A stretch of 64,000 nucleotides of DNA from Ophioderma brevispina (Eukaryota; Echinodermata; Ophiuroidea; Amphilepidida; Ophiodermatidae): NCBI GenBank assembly GCA_023653785.1, contig JAMKCH010057147.1, positions 1-64,000 of the forward strand, in the 5' to 3' direction. This document shows, in pieces, positions 1 through 12,487 of this stretch (position 1 is the stretch's first letter; every line of letters begins with the position of its first letter). A program made the position numbers and the translations under genes. The notes beneath the pieces were generated by a model, which was given only the letters and a program-made list of their open reading frames with translations, was not told the origin of the DNA and ran no database searches.

Positions 1-752
1 GGTTATGTTTATGCATGAGAATGATGTAATGATTATTGTTAGAAAGGGGAATCTATCTGTGAGTAGTTAAATACTATCACTGGAAGGACTCTCGGCCAGC
101 AGTTGAAATCAGAAGCTGAACTAGAGCTCTGGAGCTATACAGTATAATTATAGCTAGTTTTACTCTACAATAATGGTAGATTTGAGTTCTACATCTAGTG
201 CCAGGATTTAATATTTTGGATGTCGCCGGAGCTTGATAGCTAAATTGTCTGCTGTCGTCTTTTAAGCCAAAGAGCTTCAGTTTTGGAATCAAAAAGGGAT
301 TCCAGTTTGTGGTCCTATATGAGGACATAGCGACAGACTGATGGTGGTATATTACCTGGATTTTATTATTGTGGACCATTTGTCGTCGAGGGAAAGCCCC
401 GTCGTCTTGAACTGCTGGACAAGATTACCTTCAGGACTGAGAAGATTCCCTTGGAATTATTACCTGAGTTTTGTATGAACTTGTGCGCTGTCATTTTGGA
501 GTCTTCGCTGAGAGGACATAGCATCGTTGAACTGCAACGCCTCTTTTGAACATTAAGTATCAGTTATATAAATTATGTGTAATTGTGTAATTTTGATTTA
601 TGTAATGTTTTGGACATACCAAATTCTTGAACCAATTACAAATCATTAAAATCTGTTTTATTATATAAAATTCAGATCACTTGTGCACAAGGCTCATTTA
701 TTTGTGTTTGAAAGGTATTTCTGACCTTAGGCGTCCACGAGACGTCATAACA
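1..752 (-). mobile_element. LTR-like dispersed repeat (solo LTR candidate), copy 1, cut by window edge
   Basis: The reverse complement begins TGTTATGACGTC at 752 and matches 12488-13220 along its whole length with moderate divergence. TG at the start, about 730 bp, and an AT-rich TATATAAT-like stretch after AATAAATGAG fit an LTR, but no internal retroelement genes adjoin it. The last few bases of the element lie beyond position 1. Confidence 0.55.
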
Positions 753-2600
753 GTAGCTATTGGTAACCTTCCTCTTAGCATTGGTCGATTTACCTTGGAG
801 TGACACAATGAGCCATAGATCGCGACAAAAGTCACGCTAAGTATAGTGGTTGGACAATATGGAGGGAGAGTTATGAGTTAGTAAGTTATGAGATATACGC
901 AAATGTTCATAACCTCGTTACAATAACAGCGCCCTAACTCTGACTATATGAATACCGCATCTGCAACACAGACTACCTTGAGCTGGATGATAATTGCCTG
1001 TGAAGGAAGGCAATGGAGCAACGGACGTCCGGCATATAAAATAAAAATTAATTCATTACGGTTATACAAAACAGGTGAATTATTCCATTCCACTGCAGGT
1101 GGTTCTCTAGACAAGAGCTACGAATGAAGATCTATAGTGACACGCATACGCAGTGCACAACAATCCAATCACGGTATAAATAATACTAACGGGTTCGGTG
1201 AAACTGGCAAATACATAAATTGCCGATTCTTCGTTGGAAAATATTCTTTGCCGATTCTTCTTTGGAAAATATTCTTCTTCATCATCTTCGTGGTATAAAC
1301 GGCGCCTTTCAGCTTTTCAACCAAGTTTCGTTATGTTGTTCTGGATATAAAGCAAAGCCTGAGAGGGTAAGCAAATTAATTTTCTTGGACTTTATATTCC
1401 ACAATGAAACAATAAATAGGACCAGTGTGTGCAATTTCTTTGAATTGAATATTTAGTATTCCAAATCAAGCAATCTTGAAACCAGTATATAGGCCTGATA
1501 GGTAAAAGGTGAGAAATGAAGAGGGCGAAAGAAAGAGAGGGATATGTAGAGAGGATGAGAGAGATAAACACTCTGATTATTAGGATATATTAGAACAAAC
1601 ACAGACAAAAATAACCTAATGAATCTCAAAATGCAATTATACCTAATTAGTCCTGGTACGGAAAGAGTAATGAGGTAGCTGCAATTTGTTAAGAAACATT
1701 TCATGAGAACTAGGTTAGCCACAACAACATGTATATTTCATAGTCATTGATGGTTCGTTTATGTGCAGTTTCAAAATAATTCTTCTATAATGGGGACACG
1801 TTGTTTATCCGTGACCCGTGAGATTTTTTTTTTAAATCGATACGTAATAAAATTACCAAGAGCTGACCGGGTCTACACAGTACTGTTTTGTCCTGCAAAA
1901 ATAGTAGCGCATTACTTCCACAACAGCAAACTTATTACCAGCATTTTTGATTAAATAAGGACTGTATTCTCAATCTTGAGCACAATCAGTAAAACATATA
2001 TACACGGAAAAGGTTTGTATACATTTCCAACACAAAGTGTTTCGATGAGTTCCTCCGTAGCTGGAATATAAACAAATAGAACCGACTCGCGAGTGCAGTA
2101 CTATTACATAAGTCACCATATTTCTCTCTCATTTTACAGGCTGATTGAATACGCCTATGAGGAAACATAACCAGGAAATAAGACTGACGCCGATGTGATA
2201 CATACGCGTGAGCCACCGACTCATCTATTGGACATTGTACATCCTTCTTCGGTGTCAAGCCAAGGTATTTACTCTTCTGAGCTGAGGTTATATAATAGGT
2301 GTTATCTTTGGTAGAAAGCATGTGTTGCGGTAATTACTGGAATTAATGCTTGAAATTGTAATTCGTGCTAGTGGTGTTTTAGGTCGGGGAAACTAATTAA
2401 GCCGTTTGTAAATAAGAGTATTATTTCTTCTTGCACATGTACTTATGAATGTCAATGTCTCGTAATACATATTTTAGCAGTATCCCTTGTTTGTTTTGTA
2501 TTGATTGTATGTAACTGTCTTCGCGCTATTTTCTTCTCGTACTGTTAATTAATGTTCGAACCAAACTCATTCCGTTCTAATATCTTTTATTTTGCTTTTG
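753..2600. other. Upstream region of K2P gene 1, no gene seen
   Basis: The only structure found is a 28-bp direct duplication at 1221-1276 (TGCCGATTCTTC core) and purine-rich sequence near 1500-1570. Open frames are short and show no recognisable protein. The promoter and untranslated exon of gene 1 presumably lie here, but no site can be named. Confidence 0.4.
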
Positions 2601-2625
2601 ACAAAGGTTTGGCGAGACTCAAATC

Positions 2626-5424
2626 ATGTCCACCACCACCAACATGTTTAGCTGGAAGACTATCATTCTCCTCTTCGCGGTTTTGCAGATCTATCTCATT
2701 ATTGGTATGATAACATTTCACTTCCTAGAGAAGGATAACGAAGAAGGTGTTCGTCGAGATACGCGAGACTATAAGGAAGAAATCTTATCCAATTTTACTT
2801 GCTTAAGTGAAGAGAACTTAGAGGCACTCATTGACATTATCACTTATGCTATCAACAATGGTATAGATCCATCAAAGAATGCTTCCAGTCCGTCCAATTG
2901 GGGTTATCACAGTGCTTTCTTCTTCTCAGGGACGGTCATAACAACAATAGGTAAGATTCTGTGTCTGGTGCTAGGCTACTCCAAAAGGATTTCAAAAATT
3001 ACCCTCCTCTCCATCAGTGTGACAATTCCCATGGCATGCTTTCATCGTGTCATCTTTGGGTGTTTGTGACCAACGAGAACTATTCAATTATCTATTCAAT
3101 GCATCTGTTAAAGTAATTGGAATATTGGATATGCGTTTTTACGATTTTCATTTTGGGAATTCCAATGCACTTTTGGATTTCATGATGGGAATTCCAATGC
3201 ACTATTTGGATTTCACTATGGGAATTCTCATTTTGGGGAAAAAGGGTGTGGGAATTCCAACTGTCATCTTAGGGGTGTGTGGATAATTTCTGGAATGGCC
3301 CAATAAGACATAGCTGATGCTGATGCATTAAAGTGTGTTATAATAATGAGAGTAATTATAAAAATCATCAAATGGTGGTGTATATTATAAGAATTCACAT
3401 AAGAGTAAAAGCTTTATCACGCTTGGATAAGAGAATTGTATGTTTACATCAACGCATGTGATAAAACTCTATTTTCGTTCATGTAATATATTTTGCGAAT
3501 TTTTGACCAAACACGAAATACTCACAGGCTCGCTTTTTGTGTCGCCTGCCTTAAGGCAAGAACCCGGGCAAGAAGACATAGGGATCACTTTGTCGACTGT
3601 TGTTGTCTGTTGATGTTGTCTGTTGTTGTAGACTGTTGTTGTTGTTGAGGTCAAAGGTCACATACCAAGGTCAAAGGTCATATGAGGTCAAGTGGTAAAA
3701 TGTAAAATTGACCTCAATTGAAAAGTTGAGGTTCAATTGGAACCAAACTTGGTTTGGATATTATATGGAACCCCTCGTTTGTTTATGAGGTCAAAGGTCA
3801 CATATCAAGGTCAAAGGTCTTATGACCTCAAACGGCGACCGCAGGCGACACTAGCGGTCAGAGGACCGCGATATATTTACAAAATTTTATTAATCACCAC
3901 AGCTTATTTATTAAATGGTTTAATATTTGTACGTTTTGTTTGCAGGTTACGGTAATATATCTCCCAGTACCGGTGCCGGTCAGTCTTTCTGCATATTATA
4001 CGCTCTTATTGGTATCCCCATTTGCGGCATCCTACTTTCGGCTCTAGGCGACAGATTCATGAAATTTAAAGATAATTTACTTAAAAAGGTCTATCAGAAG
4101 GTAGAAAAAAGATGGCAGCGGAAAGGAATCAGCTTATTCTTGGTATTTGGTGTGGGAATGTTTTTCTTCATAATCATCCCAGCTATTATTTTTGAAGCAG
4201 TAGAAGGTTGGACCTACCAAGAGGCCTGGTATTACTGTTTTATAACATTGACAACGATTGGGTTTGGAGACTTTGTTGCCGGTAAGAACATATTATATTA
4301 CTTAGCCGGATACACCAAGTTTTATGCATGCCTGTTGATTTATACAAATTGGCGGCCTTCAGTCGTAATCGCAGATTAATATTCCGATCATGGAGAATGG
4401 TGATGCGCAATTGCATTAGAGGTATCCAAAATATTATCCAATTTATAGACGATGTATTGCATGCATCCTTTTCCAAACAACACATAGACCAGACTGGGCA
4501 AATACATACTTCTAAAAATGGATCTGATTTCAGAGAAAGGAGTTGGAGTTAAAGCCTTACAATTCCCGCCTATATGGTACTGATCAACTAAACCATGCAG
4601 ATTATTTTATTGTAATGTTGAAAGCAGTTTGAATTGCTTACCTATATCTTGCGTATCTGATGTGATTTTTATCTCATATTAGCTATATTTACCATGATTT
4701 GTTTTTTACCTTTAGACTATCTCTCTCTGTCTCTCTGTTTGTCCCCCCCCCCCTCTCTCTCTCTCTCTCTCGCTGTCGGGTTCCTTCTTTCTTCACTTGT
4801 CCCCTCCCCTAATACTCATTTTTCAATCGTACCTTCGAAAAACGAACTGACCCTTACTCCCTTCCCATAATGTACATGCCTAAGTAAGACATTAGCTAAT
4901 TCGGTACCTGATGTATGATGACAAACAAAAAAGTCTGTCTTACTTTACAATAAGAAATACGTGCATGTACCCCCGGGACGTGTACAATTGACAGACCGTA
5001 AAAACATAACAAAATTAAAAAGTTTAATGAAGACGATTAAACAAACGATCGTCATCATCAATTGATCAATAATCTTAAATCTCAATCTCGAATCTCTTTT
5101 TTCCCTTCAGGTATAAATCCGAATATCAAGTATCCGGCAATTTACAAGGTAATGGTTCTCTATTGGATCATACTAGGACTGGTATATCTCGCCATTATCA
5201 TTCAAGATATTTCAGATGTATTTTCTTCAAGTGTGGAGAAAATTGAAGAAAAGGCCGAAAATATTGAAGAAAAGGCAGAAAATATACATTTAAACGGGAA
5301 TGAGGATGGTATCGTAGAGGGATGCGAGGCTGAAGAATCGGACACAAGTGCTGGAATTGCAGACAAAAAAGACCAAATGCAGACAATAAAAAGAACGGCA
5401 CAGATGAACATAGAAAATCCGTAA
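2626..5424 (+). CDS. Two-pore-domain K+ (K2P) channel, TREK/TALK-like, three coding exons, complete
   Basis: Coding exons are 2626-2950, 3946-4281 and 5111-5424. They total 975 nt and give 324 residues plus a stop. Both junctions are GT-AG in phase 1; the first splits Gly109 of the first filter and the second splits Gly221. Order: M1 about residues 9-33; extracellular cap 34-88 with NFT (N56) and NAS (N85) glycosylation sequons and Cys59 near the place of the family's cap cysteine; pore helix 1 and filter TTIGYGN (106-112); M2 about 120-143; M3 about 169-192; pore helix 2 and filter TTIGFGD (211-217); M4 about 230-256; then a short charged tail. K2P channels dimerise in the plasma membrane and carry background K+ current. 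The tail holds a duplicated heptad-like unit (IEEKAEN twice, 265-278) encoded by a 21-nt direct repeat. The chosen ATG follows an acceptor-like tract ending near 2606, so a 5' untranslated exon is likely. The protein is short for TREK channels, which carry longer C-termini. Filter sequences and cap resemble TREK/TALK more than TASK; exact orthology is not assignable by eye. Confidence 0.93.
3151..3265. repeat. Degenerate minisatellite in K2P intron 1
   Basis: Three to four imperfect units of about 32 bp carry the core GGGAATTCCAATGCAC followed by a TTTGGATTT-like segment. No coding potential is evident. It is probably a neutral intronic expansion. Confidence 0.6.
3648..3828. repeat. Cluster of AGGTCA direct repeats (DR1-type) in K2P intron 1
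   Basis: Four copies of AGGTCAAAGGTCA (the last ends in T) start at 3648, 3668, 3788 and 3808. The pairs are 20 bp apart internally and 140 bp (seven times 20) from each other. Single half-sites lie at 3685 (forward) and 3823 (TGACCT, reverse). AGGTCA repeats separated by one base are the known DR1 binding format for RXR/HNF4/COUP-type nuclear receptors. Function here is inference: the motif also occurs in dispersed repeats elsewhere in this window (around 47390 and 47510), so it may simply be a repeat unit. Confidence 0.6.
4282..5110 (+). other. Intron 2 of K2P gene 1
   Basis: The donor GTAAGAAC follows the codons for Phe-Val-Ala and the acceptor ends in CCCTTCAG before GTATAAAT. The only structure seen is a C-run plus CT-microsatellite at about 4743-4772 and a pyrimidine-rich stretch after it. 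Confidence 0.85.
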
Positions 5425-5998
5425 CTGATGAGCCATAGATGTTACATTTTAAACAGTGTTCGTTTGCTTTCTTTACTTAGTAGTTTGAGGGAGCAGTGAG
5501 TTATGAGAATGTTTGCTCAGGGATTATTCTGACCTTTGCCCTGAGGAAGCAATACCTTTCTACACCCTTTGTTCGACTCTTTTTCCGACGTTTGAGTGAC
5601 CTCTTTTGACATCTCTAACTTGTTTGACTCAATTTGCCGTCTTGCGATTGTTTTCCCCAGCAATGTGATCCTGGTTTAGTATAATGGCTGAAATGTTACA
5701 TATGGGGTTGAATTTCCCATATACAGATGCTTGACATGAACAGGATGAATTTCAATTATTCGTTTTTAAAGCAATTTCTTAGTTTTCAGCATTCTTTCTC
5801 CTCTTCTCGGTCTGTATAAAAATGGTTGGCATTGTGCATCTATACCATGCGTCTTATACATGCAGACAGCGTTATAAATCGACAGGGACATCAAAACTGT
5901 CGAATCAGGTATGAATGATATTACGCCGTCGTTCATTTCGCCGTCCCCTTGATGTCGCTATCACATAATTTTTGATAGACAAGTCAATGTAAGTCTTA
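5425..5998. other. 3' flank of K2P gene 1
   Basis: Follows the TAA of gene 1. No AATAAA is visible close to the stop. Probably 3' untranslated sequence followed by intergenic DNA. Confidence 0.35.
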
Positions 5999-7005
5999 TA
6001 GAGCAGGAGCAGAATATCATAGGGCCTTATTTAAGGAATTCGTTTACCCCCCCCCCCCGCCCCCACTACAGAAAAGATTTAACACCTTTGGTAGTTAGTA
6101 TGGACCACCTACATCAATGCTATAGGTAGTTAGTACTATCAAATTGTGGTATTACTTTTTCAATAGGGGATCAAACTTTTAAAATTTAATATGCCTCAAT
6201 CATGTTGAAATGTATGCCATATTGTCCATCTAATCATAAGGATTCCAAAAATGTATAGTTTGTACCATCTACGACCATTGGTTTGGAGCAACTTCTGATT
6301 TTGACCCCTGTAGGCCTACAATTAGAAATTGACCCTTTTTACCATTTTAGCTATTTTTACCCTATAACTCCCAAACCAATGGTCAAAACCTTTTCTGTAC
6401 ATCGGCAAAAACTGGGGTGTTTACTTTAACACAATGGGTGTTAATTTAACTCGCTCCTGGAATCAATAGGGGACTACACCCACTAGTGTTAGATTTGCAC
6501 CATTTCGGTGTTAAATACCACCATGTTGGTGTTATATTAAGACAAATTTTAGTGTTAGATGACACTGATTGGTGTTAATTTTACACCACAGTCGGTGTTA
6601 ATCAGTATTTTTTTAACACTGCCAGGTGCCAAATTGACACTACTGGTGTAATTTAACACTCTCCCGGAGACAATACGGGACCACTCCCTCTGGTGTTAAT
6701 TAACACCAAACTTTGGTGTTAACATTTATATTTGTAACGTTTGATATTTAAGTAGAAAATGTTTGAATTTGTTATTTTTTGTTTGTATTGTAACCGCTTG
6801 CCTCTAACAAATCATAAACAGATCACAAAAATGTATAATTAAAATTATACAGCAACACCGGGTGGTGTTAAATTCTAAATTTCAACACCAGAAACTAACA
6901 CCAACACGCTTGGCACCGACTTGGTGTTAAAATGTTAACACCCCAGTTTTTTGCAGTGTAGTGAGGGGTAAACGATGTTTGACCTGGGTCCGAGCTCCTC
7001 CTCTA
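5999..7005. mobile_element. Foldback (inverted-arm) element, copy 1, with nested insertion
   Basis: Begins TAGAGCAGGAGCAG and ends GAGCTCCTCCTCTA. The left arm (to about 6300) carries GGTAGTTAGTATGGAC and the right arm returns as its inverse around 6370-6400 and 6959-7005. A 559-bp element interrupts the right arm. It matches 28075-28936 over the arms. No coding sequence is present, so it is non-autonomous. Confidence 0.7.
6400..6958. mobile_element. TA-flanked miniature transposon (Tc1/mariner-type TSD), nested
   Basis: Ends are CATCGGCAAAAACTGGGGTG on the left and, inverted on the right, CACTGCAAAAAACTGGGG. TA duplications sit at 6398-6399 and 6959-6960. The sequence is rich in GGTGTTAA and its inverse. 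The uninterrupted host site is present at about 28880-28895 (TTTCTGTAGTGATGGG) with a single TA. That directly shows the insertion and the target duplication. TA duplication is typical of the Tc1/mariner superfamily; no transposase is encoded. Confidence 0.85.
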
Positions 7006-8000
7006 TTACCAGAGAGACCGTAATTCATACATGAAATGGCGAATTATCCGATATGGCTAATTCGAACCCGATTTTGATAGCATATAATGACCACTCATAT
7101 AGCAATTTTTTTAGCTGTGATTTAATTTACTTAGTATGTTGTTTATTGTAATTCTGTTGTATTTCTTCTTCAAAAATAAACGGTCTGTTGCTGTTTTGTT
7201 TTAGAAACTCGGTTCACTCTACTAACATTGGACAACTATTTATTTAACATTGCCTTGAATGTGATTTCAAATAAGATTTTGAGTATGAATCAGGTTCGTC
7301 GAAGGCACGCTTTATATCGTTTCCATGTTATAGCGCCATCACCGCGGCACGGCTTTTTTTTTTTAATCGACGGGCCTAATTCATACTCGAGTTCTATTCG
7401 ATTGGATACTAGTTTGGAAGATCCCTGTTTCCAGCTTATTCTGAACAAGTGAAAATATAGTAAATTTTAAATCTTCTGAACGTGAATGGCGCATTACATA
7501 TACTGATCAGCTATGAACGTTTCATTTATACAGCCGTACTCTTAGCCACCCCCCCCCCAAATTATCAGTTGATAAATATCGATTTGGGATAAATATATTG
7601 TTTTAAATGACATTTTTACCGCTTAAGCATTTTATCTAAAAATGCTAATTTTCACAGTAAATCAAATCATATCGGCGGCACATATATGTACCTACCCTTT
7701 TCCACTGAGTACCCCCCCCCCCGGTAACCCCACCGTCCACTATGACACCACACTCTTAATCCACCTGGCATAGGCACATTGCTGTCTGATCAATACCATA
7801 AATGTATGCTAATCTAAGACAAAACACTGACAGTGTGCTTTCAGAATCTGTGCTAAAAGCCTGCCAGGTGGAAGGTGGATTATGATTATGATGCCTTTTT
7901 TTAAAGATAGGAAATACTGTATTACTTGCTTCGTCAATTCTGTGGAATTAAAAAGGAAAGGCTAAATATTCTCTACATTAAAGTCACTTAAAGATATACC
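7006..8000. other. Non-coding stretch, no gene seen
   Basis: AT-rich with two C-runs (about 7550 and 7713). Short inverted words (ATCCACCTGGCA near 7760 and TGCCAGGTGGA near 7862) bracket about 120 bp. The open frame at 7228-7452 shows no recognisable protein. Confidence 0.4.
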
Positions 8001-8005
8001 TTTAA

Positions 8006-8272
8006 ACTTTACAGTAAAATGTTTTCCAGCAATTTTGCTAACATATGTCTGTAATTTTTTTTGCAATGCAATTTGAAAAATATAATGAAACTGTTGTAAA
8101 ATTTGGAGTGCACTGTAAATTTTCAATATCTTTATTTTGTCATCAAACTCTAGAAATTTACAGTCTACTGTGATTTTTACTGCATTTTACAGTACTGGTC
8201 AATTGTTAACATAATTGCTGCAGAACATCTTACGTATTGTAAAATTTACATTTTTACAGTATATATATCGTA
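8006..8272. mobile_element. Possible miniature inverted-repeat element (TTTACAGT ends)
   Basis: The left side reads CTTTACAGTAAAATG followed by CAGCAATTTTGCTAAC. The right side inverted reads ACTGTAAAAATG followed by CAGCAATTATGTTAAC. Interior repeats of TTTACAGT occur. Ends and duplication are not sharply defined. Confidence 0.45.
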
Positions 8273-8920
8273 TTTAAAATGTATGATCCTATTCGTGTAT
8301 TTTTTTCTAAAATGATTTTATTTATATGGTTATTAAATAAACCTCTCCTTTTGAGAGACTTATACATGTAGCTAGGTGTAAACAATTGCATGTATATTAT
8401 TTGCTTTCAATTCGCTTTAATTCAATAGGCGAAATTAAGTGTTACGAGAATAATAGGCCCATAGAAAAATGAAATCGAGACACAATTACTATTGAAATAT
8501 AAAGGTCAGGTCATCATATCAATACATACGCGAGAGCCTTCGTCAACAATGAAACCATATTTCATTATGTATTTAACCTTTGGATACACGACTCAGGATA
8601 AGCATTAAAATAATACTTTTTACTGTGTTTCTATTAAAATAATTGCTTCTTAAATCAAATCATTTCCTTTTTTTGTTGTGAGGATTTGCAATGGGCAACA
8701 TTGCAGGCCCGTACGCAGGGGTACGGGGTACGTCGCACCCCCCCATCTACACACACTGGGCCAAAGATAGTTGCACAGGAAGAAAAGCATTTCTATTCAC
8801 AATGGATTTAAAATTGTATCAGGAGTTCTGGACTACCATTAACATTAATTATTGTCCAAGTGGAGTTTTTCAAACATATTATGTTTCAACCAGAAATCAG
8901 TCGTGCGACAAACGCTTACT

Positions 8921-9592
8921 TTGATTTTGCCATTATCCCTTAATATGGCGGGTTTAAAGAAGCTGGATAATGATAACTTGCCGATGGGGGCAAAACTCCG
9001 AATGAATACAGGCAAGGAAACGTCAAAATGGCTGCCAAATGTCGCTAAAATGAACTTTACACTAGTTTGTCATGGTCCTACGCTAAAATGTTTAGGTGAA
9101 AATTGGGTGTGGTTATATGGACCGGAAATGAGATAATGTCAATAAATATTGGAGCACGTTCACCACACCGTTGGACTCGGGAAATTTAATGTTCAATAAA
9201 GAGTTCATGTGATAACCTGAAAACAACTTTTAAATGGCACCCGTTGACATTGTGCTGTTGTCATGTAATGTGAACGCGTAATTTACACATGATTTTTTTG
9301 TACGGTAAACCACGTGAGTTATCATTACAATTGCATTTCAGGTGTCCGGATTTCTCGAATATTTCGACGACCACTGTCTTCCATTGACTTTATCTCGTTT
9401 CCGTCCACACAACCACCATGATTTTCCTCCCATAAAATTTTAGGTAAACCCTAATGAACCCGTAAACAATCCTTACGTGGCTGTTTGAGCCTCTCTTTTG
9501 GTCTGTGTCCTGTATTCCTCTGGGTGGCAATCGACAAGTTATCGTTTGCTGTTCCTTTTATCCGCCATATTTAGGGAACGTGACAATCAAAT
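8921..9592. mobile_element. Foldback element, GATTKTSxCxTTCCCTwAATATGGCGG arms
   Basis: Left arm at 8921-9150 (with CCCTTAATATGGCGG, GATAACTTGCCGAT and AATGAATACAGG) returns inverted at 9350-9592. Arms are roughly 70-80 percent alike by eye with a loop of about 200 bp. No coding potential. A GGCCCGTACGCAGGGGTAC motif at 8707-8725 lies just upstream and may be the end of another repeat. Confidence 0.55.
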
Positions 9593-9599
9593 CAAACGT

Positions 9600-12487
9600 C
9601 TTTTTTCAACTCTCGTTGGATTTAGGGGAATAAACATTTGAATGAAAAACACCACTTTTGAATTTAAATACGTATTGAGTGTCAGATCCATGTATAATTT
9701 GAAATCATTGGTGATTAATGAATTTTTCGTTTTCTGATGTTGCAAACTTTTGGCCAGTGTGTGTAATTTCCACAAAAGGGCAACGTTCCACCGTTTGCTG
9801 AAAATCGGTGATAAAAAGGTATAGACAAGATGTTGACAAGAGTCCATTTTTTGATGATGAATGTTCAAAAAATTCCCACAAAGGACCCATTTTAGGGGTA
9901 GGGGTCCCTTTTCCAACCCAAAAAAAAGTCCACTCAATAAATATCTATTTCAAAACAATGAAGATTCGTCTTCTTATGCGTGTATGATCGATCAGAGATG
10001 GGTACAATGCCCTGGCTGCTTCACTGAATTCCGCACGGTCGCTTGTCTGTTCGTTGTTGCTTGCTCCAACATTGGTCAGACCACTAGAGTTCCATTGTCT
10101 GTGGTTCTGTTTTTTCCAGAAAACAACTACTTTTAGTGTCCGACCTGCTTCCCGGTAACCCCCCACTTCTGTCAAGGAAACCTTCGTCTTGTTCTTGTTC
10201 TCAGTCTGTTAAGACAGCGCCCTTCAGCCCATGACGAATCAGCTTCTGGTGGAAGATGCTCACAGGTTCAATACCATATAATTGATAGCAGTCTTTCCAC
10301 AAGTTGACTCGCTTAAACTCCTGTTTCAAGGTTGGACTTTGCTGGAGAAACTCTCTTAGGGTTTAGGGGCGGATAGCAGCCGGTCTCGTCTGAACAAGGG
10401 TGCGTCAATCCATTAATACTTGGCAGCTACGCTCTTGCTGCCGCTACACTACGACCGGATGTCAGGTGAGCAATACCGCCTACATATTCTTCGTTAGAAT
10501 TGGGCATACCCCTGTGATTATAGGCCGCATAGGCATTTACCACAATGGATCAAGCTTCTTGGACTGGGTTGATCTTTCCCTGCGGCAGCATACCCCCTGC
10601 ACGTGATTAATGTCGAGTTTTGTATACTCCAAGATTAGTTTTTTCCCCACCCTTTCAAATTGGCCGGTGAAGGTACTTGGTGTAGTGGCGTTGAGTGGAC
10701 GGATATAGTCTGGTGTCCAAGAATCATGGAGCTCTTCCATAGGCATCGGTCCGGCATGTAAACTGGCAACATAAAACTTTGATGCATTACTTTATGTAAT
10801 AGATTTTTTTTAATCAAACCAGGGTTACATTTAGTATTTATGGTGTTCATGCATCACATTGCCATAGTAAATAAAAGCATACTGTAGGTGTAAAAATGCA
10901 CAGAATATCTTTGTTCACAATGTATTTCTTCTATGAGGTCCCCTAAATGTTAAACAAGTGTCAAATGTAGAAAAACCACCGGATGCCCATATAGGTTATC
11001 ATGGATTTTTCAAAAGGGCTCCAAAATGGCCAAAATTACGCGGATTACACAATATTTTAAAAAATAGTTAGTTTACAAAGAGTATTATTATTTGTACTCC
11101 ATGACTGTGTTTTTAGGGGAGTGATATACATTCACAAAAACTTTGTCTACTTAACTGGGGCATAAATAATTTTCAACGGCCGTCAAATATAAAAAATGTT
11201 AAAAGAACATGGAATATGTGCTTTATCTGCAATTTGTGTCCATCTGGTGTACATGCGGCACAATCAGTAAAGCGAGTATCAGAGATTTGGGGATGAAACA
11301 TCTTTATTTTTGTTTCTATATTTAGATATTCTGAATGATAAAATCCTTATGCTATTCAAATTGTCTCCAAAACTTAAAAAATATGGAAAATACAATTATG
11401 GCAAATAAGTACACTCTTACTACTAAATATGGCATCCCATGTACTCGATTATACATTAAGCTAGTCTGACTTTGTTCATTTTATGATTATGAGTATTCCA
11501 TGGAATTATTGTACAGGAGGGAAATGGCATTTTAATTGAGGTACCTGCATCAAGTCGGACTCGCTATGAATCTATTTTGATAAAATCTCATCTGTTCTAC
11601 TCAGCTCAAAAGGTTTTTTTTTTTTGCCTGTCAAATCAAAACACCCATTGTTGAGACCCAATTAAAATATGACTCATTAACCACCTAATTAAGAGATTCA
11701 ATATATCCGTCAATACAACAAAGCATCTAATATTTATCTACTTTTGACCGTAGATAGGTAGCTTGGTATATATACTAATGCTATAGCAATCAATATATTA
11801 ATTGAGACCATTATGAATAGCTTTCAATAATTTGATAATCAAATCAATAAATCATTCAAGATGGCTCCAAAATAACAAATTTCATTACTACATATAGCCA
11901 AGAGCTGTAATGTTTGTGTATATCACTATAACTCATTCAGAGCAGTTTAGATATAATTACATAATCAAAGTGATTGATATCTGCAAGATGGCATCCTGGA
12001 TGGACATCCAATATGGCTGTAATGTCAGTCTGTAAAGGTCAATAAAGGATAAAGATATATTTTGTGGTTTTTAGTTGGATTGTCACTTCCAAAAAATCCC
12101 AGTAAAGCTATATTAAGTGTCATTGAGTCGTTATTCATCAAATATCCCAAAGTGGATGCCAATGGACGCTCAAAATCTACCAAAAACAAAGAAACACATA
12201 TCTCTAGACTATTTAGTGATCGGATATTTCACCGCTTAGTAAATGCCATTTCCAGCCATATTGGATACCCATCTTGGATGGCATCTTACATCTTACCTAA
12301 TGATATGTAAACTGATCTGATTGACTTTACACAAACATTGCAGCACTAGGTTAGATATGTTTATCAATTATAGCCATCATAGTGTATCGGAAGCCATCTT
12401 GGATGTTATAATGAAGGAAATTATAATCACATTTTTGAAAATATTTCTTAATGTTTTATTAATTTCTTCACTGTCAAAACAGGATAG
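9600..12487. other. Intergenic, unassigned repeats
   Basis: A more GC-rich patch (about 9950-10760) has broken frames on both strands that I cannot assign to any family; it may be old transposon coding sequence. From about 11860 to 12420 the words CAAGATGGC, ATCTTGGATGGCATC and CCAATATGGC recur irregularly, suggesting decayed tandem or dispersed repeats. Confidence 0.35.

Larger units (their letters stand above)
2951..3945 (+). other. Intron 1 of K2P gene 1
   Basis: Donor GTAAGATT directly follows the ATAG that ends exon 1, and the acceptor tract ends in TTTGCAG before GTTACGG. The intron interrupts the first selectivity-filter codon run (Ile108-Gly109), the same place as in the second K2P gene. 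It contains a degenerate minisatellite, a TTG-rich tract at about 3598-3648, and the AGGTCA direct-repeat cluster described separately. Confidence 0.85.

Noticed and set aside
9945..10850. Retroelement gag or integrase in the GC-richer patch
   Set aside because: Frames are short and no zinc-knuckle, protease or integrase motif could be read.
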